64,000 nt of DNA from Lactarius indigo (GCA_025766275.1 JAFKAC010000029.1:186001-250000), one strand, 5' to 3'. Shown: positions 34,239 to 47,410, numbered from the stretch's first letter. Notes: generated by a model not told the origin, from the letters alone. A program made the numbers and translations.

Positions 34239-34746
34239 TGTTACGCTCCACCGGTGTTAGTCCAACTTGGACTCTGTAAGGGCGTAATCGACTTAGCGAA
34301 GATAAGTGAATGGGGACCACGTGTCAACCCAACACAAGCTGAACAGGGGCACTTCGGGCACACGCTGCAGCGATAAGATGAAGAAGAGTATCCCTTGGTG
34401 GATACAAGTAGAGACACACTTAGTCTGAGACTAAGGCAAGCGAAAGACGAGTCAAGTGGTGGATTGAAGAAGACCAAGATGAGGACTCTTGGTCTTCTGA
34501 GTCGACTACTTATACAGATACATGCGGGCTTTAAAGCGCCGCTGGAATGGTAACTAACCAATAGCGTAACTAGCTCGAACCCTAGTACAGCTATCCTAGG
34601 AATGAGTCATACATGAGTCACAATCACATGTGAACTACTATGCTGACTGATACGATGTAAGAGTCCATGACTAATACTGATGTCGGACCGTAGTCATAAC
34701 CGGTCATGAGTCGTGTACAATGAGTCACCAAGTCCGTACCATAACA
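34239..34746 (-). repeat. Gypsy-2 3' LTR
   Basis: 508 bp, tgttacgctcc to accataaca on the plus strand. Inner neighbour 'tcacccccttttcagg' reads as a polypurine tract (AAAAGGGGGTGA) in element orientation, as at Gypsy-1. Confidence 0.93.
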
Positions 34747-34778
34747 TCACCCCCTTTTCAGGAGTGAGGCCCACCTCA

Positions 34779-35561
34779 CTAGTCCACTACCGATTCTTGC
34801 CTCATCTTCTCCGCTTCATCTTCCATCCGTGCTAGTATGTTAGCCCTCTCAAGATGATAGAGACTGTCCTTTTTGTCTGCTATCACCATCTCCCGCTCCA
34901 TCTGCAGCTGTTGAATCCTCTTCTCCAATTGGTCTTCGGCAAACACAAATTGCCGGAATCGGTGTAACTCTTGAATGAGGGTGACATCCCCAATGCGCAT
35001 GAGTAGTAGGTCAGTGGGATGTCAATCACGAAGCATGAAATACTCTTCGTGGGGTATGAATGCGCGGTTGTTCTTGGGGAGATGAGGGGTCGCATACAGG
35101 GGTTTGCCGTAGAGGAAGCCCGATCCCGGAGCTAGTCCGAGTACGAAGGGGTCTCCTCCTCGGATAACCTGTATGTGGGAGGCTTGTACCGTCGGTCCGT
35201 TGGGGAGTTTGATCGGGAACGGAATGTAATCAGGTCCTCTATTGATCCGGAACCCTTCAGGGACGACGGCCCTGGTTGCTGGGTCTCGTTCGCCCATTGG
35301 TGTATAACGAGCCGCTTGTGCCACGGCGACTCGTCCTCGGTGTAAAGGCCCCCCCGCTGCGTCGACGAGGTAGGGAGTGGCGGCTGGGTCTTCAGCGTAG
35401 AATTCATGGTTAAGGAATGCGTGCCTGATGGGGTAATGGTCTCCAAGCTCGTCTTCATCCTCATCTTCGTCCAGTACTCCCTCCGTTCTTTCATCATTCA
35501 GCGTTGGCAGGCGGCGATATGCAGTTGCTCCTGCTGCCACCGCGCCGCCATCTCCTTCCAT
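34779..35561 (-). pseudogene. Gypsy-2 3' accessory ORF
   Basis: A reading frame downstream of the Pol chromodomain and overlapping the end of Pol (35498-35561) in another frame. It shows IRGGDPFVLGLAPGS, LYGKPLYATP and, after a TGA at 35022-35024, a coiled part (MRIGDVTLIQELHRF ... EDQLEKRIQQLQME ... YHLERANILARM). Gypsy-1 carries the same core in the same place. That two diverged elements keep it suggests a real third gene. I know no function; position alone recalls env-like or chaperone-like extra ORFs, which is only analogy. Confidence 0.6.
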
Positions 35562-37101
35562 TCTTGTTCGTACTTCTTCATGGCGTCGGGCGGTTTCACC
35601 GGGCGGGACAGCTGCTTGAAGCCAAAAAGCTCGTCTTTGGTGATGAAGACTTCGGGCTCACTGGTGTTGGGGTTTGTGAGAGTGTACATTGGCGGTGGTG
35701 TTGGCTGAGTTGTTGCTGGATCGTCGCTGAGAGTTCCCTGTATGGGCACAGGGAATCGTTGCAATGTCTGGTGCAATTCTTCGCTAGTGATAGGGCCGTC
35801 TTCCTCATGCTGCATGGGGGAATGACCTCCTCCCGTAGCTCCAGCGGTTGTGGTGTCGTCGGTGGAGTCGGGGTTGACAAGCGTGGCGGAGGAGTCATTG
35901 ACAAGGGTAGAGAGGAGTGCGAGCTGGTCATTGCGTTGAGTAGAAGGCATAGGAGGAGTGAGTGATGGGGACTTATCACGACAGAGGGTCATCCTTATAT
36001 GTGTTTCCCTGTCGGGGTTAGAATGTTTGAACTCCCAAACGGCTTCGTCGGCAAATACGTCATCCTTATCTATCCATTGATTGTCGGAATCCGGATAACC
36101 CTTCCATTTGACGAGATATTGGAGCCGACGCCTTCTGCCGAATCGCCGAGAGTCTAGAATCTTCTCAACTTCGTATTCTTCTTCGTTATCAACCAAATCA
36201 GGTGGTGGGCATTGATAATTTGGTCCGTGCGTGGGTGTTTCGCGATAAGGTGTGAGAAGATCTATGTGGAAAACATCGTGGATGCTCCACTGCGTGGGAA
36301 GTTCGAGGCGATAGTTGACAGGGGACATCACCTGGATGACCTTAAATGGTCCGTGCTGCTTGGCGGCTAGTTTTGCAGTTGGTTGGTGTGTGCGTAAGTG
36401 GCGTCCTTCTAGCCACACGAGGTCGCCCTCTTTGAACTTGGGCGTATCTTTGTGTTTGACCCATGACTTTTGCGCCTGGAACATGCATGAAAAGGCACGC
36501 TGTCGCGCCTGTTTGAATTGATCTAACCTTAATGACACCTGTGGGATAGGGGAAGGTCTATCGGTCCAATCAGCGCGAGGGTTGAATCCTGATAGGAGGA
36601 AGAAGGGGGACTCTCGTGTGGTTTCGTTGGGCCAATTGTTGTGCGTGAATTCTGCCATAGGCAGATAGCGGACCCAATCGTCTTGCCGCTCATTTACCCA
36701 GAAGCGGAGATATTGTTCTAGCCACTGGTTCGTGCGCTCTGATTGGCCGTTGGTTCTAGGGTGATAAGCGGTTGAGATATTTTGGCTGATGCCAAGAATT
36801 TTGCATATCTCCCGCATGAATTTAGATGCGAAGCGGGGATCCCGGTCACTGATAACACGCGAGGGGAGTCCGAATCGTGGGAAGACGTGGGAAACGTACA
36901 GGGCAGCTGTTCCTTCGGCTGTTATCTCTTCATTGCAAGGAATGAAGATGGCGGCTTTAGTACAGTCGTGGTCCGTTACCGTGAGAATGGAGTCATAGCC
37001 GCGAGAGGCAGGGAGCTTAGTAATAAAGTCCACTGAAATGGTTTCGAATGGTAAAGCTTCTGGTTTAGGGTATATGGGTTGCAGTGGTGCCCTAATGGGT
37101 C
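35498..37101 (-). pseudogene. Gypsy-2 Pol, distal part: integrase core and chromodomain
   Basis: Follows the KDZ insertion. Integrase core: DFITKLPASRGYDSIL, HVFPRFGLP, SDRDPRFASKF, STAYHPRTNGQSERTNQWLE (D, D, E set). Then the GPF/Y region (KQHGPFKVIQV) and chromodomain (EYEVEKILDSRRFG, LQYLVKWKGYPDS, QWIDKDDVF). A long acidic, Thr/Pro-rich tail follows. Chromodomains in such integrases are known to steer insertion towards marked heterochromatin. Confidence 0.88.
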
Positions 37102-37389
37102 ACATAATGATCTGCCATAACTTTCATAACTCATGGGCCATCCGACGGGAAGAACCCCTCATAACTCATGGGCCAACCGACGTCGGCCGACGCACAAAAT
37201 TCTTCCGGAATTCATGGGCCACCCGACGTCGGTTCCGATGTAGGAATTGCTAAAGGAAGTAGCAATGTTTCCTTCTATAATGGAAGAATCAGATTTCCGG
37301 GTCATTTTCCGAAACAGATGAATAAACACTCATTTATTTCCTGAAACGGAGGAATCATGACCCATGTTATTTCCTGAAATGGGAGTACC
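37102..37389. repeat. KDZ transposon left terminal inverted repeat
   Basis: Starts acataatgatctgcc; contains three variants of 'catgggcca(t/a/c)ccgacg', then runs to ggtacc-like 'gagtacc'. Inverted partner at 52175-52464. Confidence 0.88.
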
Positions 37390-37800
37390 AAAACCCATTC
37401 TCAGAACATAAGATTTAACACCTGTGTTATTTCCTGAGATGGACCCATGTCATTCTCCCATTTCGGGAGAATCAAAACCCAAATTATTTCCGGAAACGGG
37501 GAAATCAAAACCCGTATCATTTCCGGAAATGGGGAAATAAAAACCCGTATCATTTCCGGAAACAGGAAATCAAAACCCAAATCATTTCCGGAAATGGGGA
37601 ATCAAAACCCTATCATTTCCCGAACGGAAACCTTAACACCTGTGTCATTTTCCCGAAATGCGGAAATCAATACATGTGTTTCCTGAACAGAAATCCTAAC
37701 ACATATTATTTCCAGAAATGGAGGAATCAAAACTTGTGTCACTTCCAGGAGTGGAAGTCTTAGCTTTCCGTTTAACTTACCAAAATCACCTTCAGTAGCT
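37390..37800. repeat. Left subterminal array of TTTCCGGAAA-type dyads
   Basis: At least seven imperfect units of about 35-40 bp. Each has a dyad such as catttccggaaatgg followed by 'aatcaaaaccc' or a variant. Likely binding sites for the transposase (inference from position and symmetry). Confidence 0.7.
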
Positions 37801-37978
37801 TTCTGGAATCCAAGAAATAACATAATAACCAACTTCCATGAGTTATCTATGATGGAAGCATCACTTCCCTTGTAATTCCTGTAATGTAGAGATTGCCTTC
37901 CATTGTGATACATGAAATAAGTGGAGTGATATCATTGATTTACAGTTTATGGGAATAGATCAGAACTAGGATACACCT

Positions 37979-40900
37979 TTACATAGTCTCTAAATGTTTT
38001 AATGGAGAAGAGGTGATTGGGATTAGTGCCTTTACAGAACTCCTAGATAGTTCCTCCCATGCATGTGCTTGGCGAGATGCATATGCTTCATGGCCAGGAA
38101 GCAGCACCTGTGCTGCCATATCCATCCTGGTCTTCCAATGCTCCGCCTTGGAATGAAAGTAAGCCGGAATCCATATGGCTTCATTATGAATACTGTGTTG
38201 TTCTTCCTTCCACCTCTCAAACTGAGCTTTTGCACGAAGCCAATGAACTCGGTTAACTGAAATATCTGTAAGCATTCATCATATGGCAATGGATGTTGGC
38301 CTACACTCATCCATCCAAGTTCCATCATGCCTTTCAGAGACCCCAAAGCTCCATATCCATGGGAGCTGTTTATTGCGTTGTCCCACCTGTGCTGCTCCAA
38401 GGATGGTTGTGCTGATGCGAAGATCTGTGGGGTGGAGGGGTGGTAATTCCGGAAAGTCTCCGGATTCTTCCTGGACCTTGATGTATGCATCCCGCGCCAT
38501 GCAATAGTTCCGGGCATGCTCATGGACTGTGCTATCAACACCATGAACTGCAGTCCATGCACGGGTCTTTGTCTTTTGTGTACGGGCATCCCGCACTTGT
38601 GTTCGGAAGAGTGCAGACTTGAATCCTAAAGCAAGGCGGATCCTGTGGATGGAATCATTTGCCTGAGCATAGCGTAGCTTAGCTTCCTTCATTGCAAGAG
38701 ACTTGATACCGTGGCTTGAACACCACTCCCATCCAAGGGATGACGGAAGAAGGAGGGGAATGTCCTCAACATTGGAACTTTCCATTCCCAAGCCATCAGA
38801 AGTTGGGGCACCATGGTAATGGCCAGAAGGTCCAAGGCCAGGATTTCCGGAGCCATCTATGTCATCCACATTGTCATATTCAGCATAGTCCCCCATAGAC
38901 CATACCGGAACATCATCTGTATCCTGATGATGGTGTAGGAAGGTGTCTGCCTGGTGCTCAAACATATCAATAAGCTTCTGTATGCGATTGCGCTTATTCT
39001 CAAGGACTTGTGAATCTTCTATAGTGAGCCTTGATCCCTGACTCCGGAGCTGATAGCGGATTGCAAGTCTGGGTAGGTCATTATTCAATGAATTAGGAAG
39101 GATCCTTGTGGACATACTGTAATTCCTGTATCTTAAGGCCACATGAAATCCAAGATGTCTCACCCTGGATGGAATGGTCCCTGCTCTCTTCCTCAGTAAG
39201 CTGTTGCTGGATAGCAGCCCGGGATGGGGCTGGAGACATTCATCAATTATGGGGGGAAGATTTCGGATTCAGACCACACACCCTTTTCCTTCACAGTGTC
39301 ATAGATATCCATGGAAGATGGGGTTTTTTGTCTCTCCTGTTGAGCACCCTCATCATCCTTCAGCCATTGTTCAGATTTATGCTTGAAGTGTTGATTGAGT
39401 GCCTTATATGCCTTTGCACTGGCATCCAAGCCAGAGTCCAGTCGCTTCCACCGCTTTAGTAGTGATGGGACTTTCACATACAAGTGTCATTAGTGTTGTA
39501 TTAACATATGGGATAGTCCGGATGGATAATACATACCAATCCTAACCAGCTTCTTCCAGTTGGAGTAATTGATGTGGGAATCCAATACCTCCTGCCTATG
39601 GTCCAAGGACATCCCTCGGATGCTGCGAGAGATATTATTCAGGGGTGCCCACAAGGTCTCGATTATTTCTCCATCAACCTGCTTTGCTCCTGGAATGTAG
39701 CTGGGAGAAAACCTTGGCAAGCAAGAATCCTGGTGCCCATGGATATGGAACAGTCCAATTCCCATCCGGAGTGTCAGTGAGCTTGGTAGTGAGAGTTCCG
39801 GACTGCATTTGACCCTCTCCTGGAAGTGGACTCTATATTGGCACATGATGTCATACATGACAAGAGCCACAGGGATGTCCTCCATATTGTATGAGAGTGC
39901 TTTGCATATGCTGTAGTCCATATTGATTTGCCTATCGGAAATGGTACATCACTTCCGGATATAGGGATTCCAAGAGAACATGCATACCTCTCTCCTTTCT
40001 GGAAATCCACCACAGATGTTGGAACAAAGAACCCATGGCAGCAGGCAGTTGCACCAATCCCTGTGACATCAAGGTGTGTCCTACTAGAATTTGCCTGTTC
40101 AATGGCTCTGTAGGTATTACATGTGCTGGGCTATAAGGCCATTAGATAAAAGGATCCGGGTAAGGAAGACATCACATACTTGGGCTATTTCTTTTCCGCA
40201 CTGGAGATGAGCCTTGTAGGAATCAGGGTTGGCCATGAATGCCATTCCTGCTGATAATGCAACATCCTTGTCCCCGGATCTATGGCGCATGTGTTCTGCG
40301 GAAAAGTTTCCGTCCATGATAAATGTCCGGATAAGCTGGTCACTTCAATGGGGAGTATGAGTATGTGGAGATGCCAGTTCATAAATGACATACGGAGGAT
40401 ATAGTGTCTTCCAATCCTTAGGAAGATTGATTCCAGGCTGTGGGCATGCAGGGCAGAATATTGCCATGGCTCCATCCGGACAGCTCTCTCCTTCTGACTG
40501 ATGTCCAAGCCCACTTTCCATCCTGGCCTTGAGGTCACGCCACTGGCGAGATGCTCTCAGAAGTTGCTTGTAACGGTTCTGTAAACATTTATTAGATCTG
40601 GGTGTGGGTGGATGGGAGTGTGTGTATGTATGGATGAAGACATACTTGCACATTGTTGGGAAACATCTTGCTTGTCATGCTTTGCAGCTTTGAATAATAC
40701 TGCTGGGCTGTGGTCTTGCATTCCAGGTTATCCAGAATGAAGTCCTCCAATACTGTGAATGTGAATAATGTTTCTATTTGCCGGAATGTGGATGGAAATA
40801 GCCTGGATTGGAGAAGCTGCTCGCCAATATTGTCCATTCCTGGGCAAATGCAGAATACTACCTCCATGTCGAAGATTCCACTTCTGTCAACAACAGTGAA

Positions 40901-41918
40901 CAGTGGATTACCAGAGTCCGCTGTCCGCACTCTGCTGGAATCACTGTCATTAGAATCCGGAGACATATCCAGGGAGTCAAAGAGTCTGTCAGAGATATCC
41001 GGATTAGTGGATGGGCCTTCTGGCTGTGGAGTCTCGCGAGGTGTAGGAAGTTGGCCAGAATTATCCGGAGAATCAGGACCCTCGGAAACAGATGCAAGAG
41101 ATGCTGAGTGGGCACGTCTCTTCCCGGAACTCCTCTTTCTACTAGTGGAGACTGCTTGTGCAGCTCTGATTCCCTAAGGTAATATGAGCACTACAAGACA
41201 TTGCAAGATATGTGTGTCCATAACTACCTCAACTGTTCGTGGACATGGCATACCACCATGCCCGATGCACAATACAAATCCGAGGGAGTGCAGAGTTACT
41301 GGAGTGTAGTGGGTTGCATTCCATAGTAGTGGTCTGTGAAATGGGGAGTTCCTGTGAGCTTCAAGACAGCAGTCCTTGCAAAACAACAGTGGTCCAAAGC
41401 AATCCGGACACTTTATTTCAGGTTTCTTGCTGCACATGGAACACTTGTCAGATCTTCCCCGACCTTCCATCTCCAGGAGAACATGGAGATATCTATCCCT
41501 GAGCTCCACCCACTGTTTCATTGGAGTCTACATCTGATCAGGATAGCTACATGATATGAATAAATGTGAGACATACAGTGGCCTGTTGGGTGGCTGTTGA
41601 GTCGGGTTGTAGCTGACCATCCTCTTCTGTATTGTGGAAGTCATACTGTTGCTCTTCCGTGTGTGGGTCCATCTGCGGGTCTCCAGGGATGTGGAGAGGC
41701 CTCCCAGAACCTTTGACACTAGCTGATGGAATCTGCGGGTGTGCATCCTTCTGGCGTGCCCGTGAAGGCTGTCCGGATCGCTCCTTCTGTGGACGGACAA
41801 CGGGAACAACCTTTTCCGTTGTCCGGATTGTACCACGCTTCGATTTGGTGTGCTTGATGACGACCTCCTCGATGCCTTCAACAGTTTCAGGAATGATAAC
41901 ATCACGAGTGCGAGGCAT
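37979..41918 (-). CDS. KDZ transposase with CxC2 cysteine-cluster domain
   Basis: Multi-exon gene starting at ATG 41918 (MPRTRDVII) and ending at 37979. N-terminal charged region; then the CxC2-type zinc cluster (CSMC, CPDC, CKDCCLEAH, FHRPLLWN, GHGGMPCP) at 41470-41230; a variable region; then KDZ catalytic blocks in order: MDGNFSAEHM (40310), CCHGFFVPTSVVDFQKGER (40050-39990), MDYSICKALSYN with MYDIMCQY (39920-39835), GLFHIHGHQDSCLPRFSP and QVDGEIIETLWAPLN (39760-39640). The C-terminal half is helical with RYAQANDSIHRIRLALGFKS and WIPAYFHSKAE. Acidic residues in MDGN, YDIM and DGEIIE are the candidate DDE set. Known: KDZ (Kyakuja-Dileera-Zisupton) transposases are widespread in mushroom genomes. 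I count about eight introns; exact borders not set. Confidence 0.88.
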
Positions 41919-42179
41919 TTCCTGTATAGCAGTGGATAGGGAATATGTATAGAGATGATGAAGCTGGGTGTCTTTGTATGATTTGGATGATGTCTTAAAT
42001 ACCCTGTGCATACTGCAGAAATGAGTTGCGGAATATTCTACAGATGTGCCCTTGTAGAGTGTACATCAGGGATCATACAAATCAGCGGTTCCATAGTATT
42101 CTAGGCCATCCGGAGTTCTACAATATCCGAACAATGCATACTGGATTATCAGATGTGGGCCATTGCATCCTGCATATCA

Positions 42180-42704
42180 TTATTTACTAAATCCGCCAGT
42201 GGAGGCTCCTTCTACTTCCGCTTCGATATCCATACCATGTGCCTCCACCTCTAGTATATCTGACCTATGCAGGACAGACAAGGGATCTGAACTCTGCTGG
42301 GAATCATGCTCAGACACATCTCCCCTGTTCCAAATATTGTACAATTCCACTGCCAGAATATAGATGTTCTCAAGGTCGACACACAGACTCTGGGAAGCAT
42401 TAATGAGCTCATTGAGCTGGATAACACATGAGATCTCCGAAAGTCGGGAGTGGGGTGGAGGACATACCCTATCCAAGGAATGTTCAAGTTCCTGTGATTC
42501 TTCATCTGTGTCGGGAATATTGCAAATGATGTCATCTCCATTGTCCGATCCATACATATCATCTTCATCAAAGGATTCCAGACCAGATGAAGCATCATCT
42601 TCTGGATCGGAAACCCCAGTATAGGTCCTGGTAAAGGTAAGATGGACATCCTTTATGGACATATCAATATCCTTCTCTTTTGATGCCTTCTGGATGTCAG
42701 ACAT
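42180..42704 (-). CDS. Acidic protein of the KDZ transposon
   Basis: 174-residue uninterrupted frame (ATG 42704), just upstream of the transposase on the same strand with a 260-bp gap. Very rich in Asp, Glu and Ser (DPEDDASSGLESFDEDDMYG), with one hydrophobic helical part (IQLNELINASQSLCVDLENI ... ILAVELYNIW). No known domain. Could be a regulator or partner of the transposase, or an upstream exon of it. Confidence 0.6.
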   Translation of the reverse strand: MSDIQKASKEKDIDMSIKDVHLTFTRTYTGVSDPEDDASSGLESFDEDDMYGSDNGDDIICNIPDTDEESQELEHSLDRVCPPPHSRLSEISCVIQLNELINASQSLCVDLENIYILAVELYNIWNRGDVSEHDSQQSSDPLSVLHRSDILEVEAHGMDIEAEVEGASTGGFSK

Positions 42705-43702
42705 GCGAGGTTAGATGTGGGGTGAGGTAATAGGGGGGTGGATGGACATAATACTATACATGTGGTACTTAAGCAAATCCATGCTACAACCTACTGTCTA
42801 GGTAGATAATGATTAGAGATGTGACAACGCAGCTCATACCCCTCCAACCAGGACACTGTCTGTCATTCCAATCATACTACACATGCCAGTCCATATTCCA
42901 AAACATGTGACCATGGCCTACTCACATGTTTCCTGCATGCAACAGATACGGAATGTGTGTCACTGCTTGAATAGTCCGAACCCCCACACAGAGAAGTTCT
43001 GCGTTTCCGGAATGTTTCAAGACGTTCCATGATCTTGCTCGTGATGTGCCCATGACCTGCATATGCCAATGATCTGTGTATGCATCCATTGTATGGAGCG
43101 TGTATGGAGCATGTTAGGAAGGCTATAGGAACCTCTTACAGTGCACCTGTGACTCCTGTGTATGTACCCAATATGGGGCATGGGCAGATTGTTTCAGGAC
43201 TGTCCCATATTGATCCTGGAAACCTTGCCGGAAACATCCTGTGACATGCAACAGTATTCCATGATGTGCTCGTGATCCCCACATGCGTAATCCATATGTG
43301 CAATGCTTAGAAAGCTTCGGAAACGTCCCATATGTCACCCGCGACACACAGAAGTGATATATTATGCATACGAATTCCGGGACGATACTGTTGTGAGCGT
43401 ACCGGAAACCCAAGCGGAAACCTTTGACGGAAACCATGCCGGAAACGTCCTGTGACGCGCCCGTGACTCCCGGATACATGCGCCGGTATCCCGTGACGTG
43501 CTCGTGATCCTCATATATATATTGCATACATCCCATGCTTGGAACGCTTCGGAAACGTCCCGGACATAACCTGCGACACGTATAAGCAACATAATATGCA
43601 TACGGATGTCAGCATCAGAGCCTTGAAGATATATAACATACTATAGATGGGGTAATACAAGACAAAAGTAGATAAGACAAGCGTTATATGATATTCCAGC
43701 AT
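42705..43702. repeat. Degenerate repeats between KDZ accessory genes
   Basis: A ~215-230-bp unit seems duplicated: 'gccggaaac(a/g)tcctgtgac' near 43228 and 43439, and 'gcttcggaaacgtccc' near 43313 and 43546. Like the other arrays it is rich in CGGAAAC. No gene seen. Confidence 0.5.
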
Positions 43703-45570
43703 CTAGGTACGTCCGCGAGACGATTGGCGTGACCCGACCCTCGACTGTGCTCCACTAGAGGTTCCCGCACGACTTGAGCGATTCCGGAGACTCTGGCGAG
43801 ATGCTAGGAAGGCGGAAAATGTGAATACGCATCCGGGAAATGTGGATGCGAGTTACGACGTACCTGGGGCCTGTGGGCGGTCGGGTGGGACTTCGGAAGG
43901 GCCAGCGACACCCGCATCGCTGATCATCATACGACCAAGCCCCATGCTGGAAACTGTTGAGGGGGCGCCACTGGCGCCACTGGCAACAGAGGACGCGCTG
44001 GGTGTGGACGGTCCAGGTTCCGTGAAAAGCGGAACAGCAGGCGTCCGGAGGCGTAGGGTCGACATATTAACATTACCTGGTCCTTGGGTACACAGGGCAC
44101 GTAGGATGACGTCCGTATTGTGCACGAAGTCGCGCATGGCCGCAATGTGGGCCTCTTGAGTGTTGGACATGTCGTCCAACCTCTGCACGACTTCGTCTGT
44201 GGGTCCGTTAGCATAATACAATGATATCAGACAAATGGGAACGCACCGAGTGATTGTTTTTTCTTCCCTTTCCCGTCCTCCTTCCCTGTCGCCACCCACT
44301 GAGGGCGGGGGACACACTTGTGCCTCCGCTTCGTACACCACCTGCATGCTGTTCCCTTCCTCCCGGCGGGTTGTGGCTTGCATTTGTGGTTTGCAGCCTT
44401 GCAAGGGCCACATGCGCGCTGTAGCACACTGTGAGTACGGAAACAGGAATAGAGCCATGAGGGACTTACCGGATCCGGCGGCCCAGTTTCCAGTTCCGAG
44501 GCGGAATCGTCAATGATACTTAGACGTCGTCGACGAGATCGACGAGATCCCTGCAGATCCTCAGCCTCATCAGAACTCACAATGGTCACATTAACGGGTT
44601 TTGTGCGCGTGGGAACAGCAGCGTGCGGAGGGACACCGGACACAGGTTCCATGGGGACTGGGCGCACGGGAACGAGTTCCGTGGGCTCGGGCTCTGGAGA
44701 AGAAGGGACGTCGCCTGCGCCAGTAGTTGTGCGCCGGCGGCGGGTAGTACGATGGGCTGCTGTGGGGGACTGGACTGCGACACGCTTTGTGGCCTTCTTC
44801 GGCTTGCGCGGCGTTTCTCCCCCATCATCCTCTTGCATCTCAACATCCTCATTGACCGTGGTAGCATCCTGAACGGATGCAGGAACTGGGCCGGAGGGCT
44901 CTGCACCACTGTCAGAACCCGTATCAGGAGGGGGTGGCGCGGGACGCTTTCCAGATGCTTTGGACCCCGCCTTAGGTGGCGTTACGTGGGGAGCGTCTGG
45001 AAATAAATGGGAATAGCTGTTACGGGAGTGAGAGGAAGATGTGTAACATACCTGGAATATCATCCACATCCGAACGCAGAGCCGGAAGCCACCACCGATC
45101 CGAGGGATTCAGAAGCCCAATGAGTGTATTAAGCGTCTTCATATTAAGCTGGCTATTCCACGACGGATTATTCGCTGCACCGTCATCGCATAGCTTGGAG
45201 ACGTCTTCGAGCTTGAGTGCAGCGATATCCGGCACCCTGGAACTGTCCGCAGCGCTATCCCATTCTTCAGCAACATATGTGATTATCGGGTGCATACGCG
45301 GCTCCGTCGTTCCGTCTGAATACTTCCCAAATATCTCATTTACATCGTCCTATATAGTGAAAACATCAAATTAGCGTGCAGTTCAATATATTAAGGGATA
45401 CTAGCACTTACCAATTCCGAAGCAATGCACGTCCTGTACCAATCGTCGTCCACAGATTCGATATTCTTCTCCCTATACCTGAGCGCAAGGTCGAAGCGGA
45501 TAGCAGTGCCCATCAGTGCTTTTTCATCTGCAGTAAGCTTGTCCACATATATCCTGCGCTGTGGGGGCAT
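43703..45570 (-). CDS. KDZ-transposon accessory protein with a cysteine-cluster motif
   Basis: Starts MPPQRRIYVDKLTADEKALM (ATG 45570). Later exons give PRMHPIITYVAEEWDSAADS and a WWLPALRSDVDDIPG block; a long basic/proline region (PRKPKKATKR, TTRRRRTT); a cysteine cluster ACGPCKAANHKC then ACRWCTKRRHKC at about 44420-44330, resembling fungal Zn2Cys6 spacing but longer; a coiled piece (VVQRLDDMSNTQEAHIAAM); and an Arg/Ser-rich end after a last intron (stop at 43703). Probably binds DNA. Divergent from the next gene, with 500 bp between them. Confidence 0.7.
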
Positions 45571-46074
45571 AGTGGAAGCGAGGGAATGTGCGGAAACGGA
45601 CTACAGGGAGGGGGGGGCGGACACGCAGTATTTTCCGTTGCTCGTGGGAAGTCTCCCATGCCCGAAGACCAGTTTCCGAATGGAGCTAGATGGGACCCGA
45701 TGGAACCCGATGGAACCCGATGGAACCCGACAGTTCAGACAACTTATCCGAATTTCGGACATTAATGATCACATGGCCTCGCCTCATGTGTTGCCTATTG
45801 ATGTCTTGCATCATTCAGAAGCCTATCGGCAATCTGAGGCCTGGAGTTCAGAGTCGAGACCCTAGTACACCAGCGTCATATCGTATAGGTCCACTAGAAA
45901 TGTATCAGAAGGCATTTTTGATGACATAGTCGACGCGCATTTTGAAACCCACCACTGTAGAATCACCTACAGCCCATAGATCAGTAGAGAATGTCGCATA
46001 CAGGTCCGACACTAGTTGGTAAATTATTTATACTGAAACAGGGGCTTCCAGGTCAATGGGCATACGTTGGAAAG
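45571..46074. promoter_or_regulatory. Divergent intergenic region in the KDZ transposon
   Basis: Separates two outward-facing genes, so it should hold both promoters. Includes a short tandem run of 'tggaacccga' units at 45688-45730 and a G run near 45610. No clear TATA box. Confidence 0.4.
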
Positions 46075-47410
46075 ATGCCTCCACGCCCTCCCCCTTCCCG
46101 TGTGCAATCCGGACAGCATTCCGCTGAGGGTGATCCATCCGGGCATGGACCCCCACTCTCTACCATATCATCTGGCCATCTTTCAGAACCCGGACAGACA
46201 ACACCATCTTCCACAGTAGAGGCGCGGCCTTCCACACGCTACCGCTTCCTCAAGAAGCGCAGTCCGGCCACTGCTGTGCCTCCTGCTACAATCGAAACTT
46301 CCGTAGCACCTTCCTTGCCTTCGCCAGCGGTATGCCACATCTACCCCTCTATCAAAAACCATTCTCATTTTCCACAGAACATATCGGATATGTCGGCGAC
46401 AATACTAGTGGAGCCCACTGAGTCCGATCCGTCTCCACCAACTCACCATGCCCGCCGTACCGCCTTCCTCCATAGGCGAAAGGCAACACTGAGGCAGGAC
46501 ACCACCCCGGATGCACCTGCATCTGAGCCAGAACCCGCCACTGACCCGTTGCGGGTTACTCCAGTTCCACACGCTGCAGGACCTTCCTGTGAGCTACAGG
46601 AAGCCGCGGATCCAGAGATAGCTGATGTCCTTGACATAGCTCAGAGCATTGTAAGTCCCAAGATGGCACACGTTCATGGTGAGTTATTTTGAGTCACATA
46701 CACCCAGACAACATCCACCCTTGGCGTCGCAGCCGTTTCCGACGGGTCACAGGAAACCGCGCGCAGTCCCGGAACGGCTCCAACTATGCAAGAATCTCAT
46801 GGTGCTACAGGTCCGGCGGAAGAGGGCGCTGGCGACATCTTGCAGGAAGTCCTACACACGGAACCCGTACTCCACGAGGACGATGTAACTGATAGACCTG
46901 AGGCAGTGACCGTTCTTGACAGATCGCAGGTCCACGAAGCCCTTCAGCTACCAGATAGTCCAATACAGGAACGGAGCGCTATGCCCATTCCCATCGACAT
47001 ACAGGATGTTACAGCCCCTCCTACAGCACGTGTTCCTGATAGCCCACGGTCGGTGGAAGGTTCTCACAGTGGGGAGAAGATGGATACCGATTCCAGTCCA
47101 CCGGAAGAGGAAATAATAAGTATTCCTGAGAGTAATCTTATACCTGTTGCATATGTGAGTGGTGTCTTGTCGATTGCGGTTTCCTGACATTTACACACTC
47201 CCATAGGTGGCCAGGGCACCATATCCGCATGTCGCTTCCGGGCGCCATTTCCCTGCTGCCTACAGGGGGCTGCTTTCGCTTGACCCATCCGATCACTCTG
47301 GGGATCTCATGGAGAGATGCACGATACTCATGGGCGTCGTAATGGACCTCTATTCTGATATCTCATATATTAGGGATGGAATTTACAAGACCAGCGGCCG
47401 GGACAAGTGA
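46075..47410 (+). CDS. KDZ-transposon proline-rich accessory protein
   Basis: Exons 46075-46678, 46733-47154 and 47207-47410 give 409 codons plus stop; a 48-bp intron-like segment at 46330-46377 is a multiple of three and may also be removed. Proline/serine-rich disordered start (MPPRPPPSRVQSG), a KKRS basic patch, acidic middle (MDTDSSPPEEEI), and a short ordered C-terminus (APYPHVASGRHFPAAYRGLL, LMGVVMDLYSDISYIRDGIY). No family recognised. The C-terminal helix might pair with the coil of the divergent gene (guess). Confidence 0.65.

Noticed and set aside
46916..47116. Alternative frames within the proline-rich KDZ gene
   Set aside because: The three-exon model gives one continuous 409-codon frame with good splice sites.
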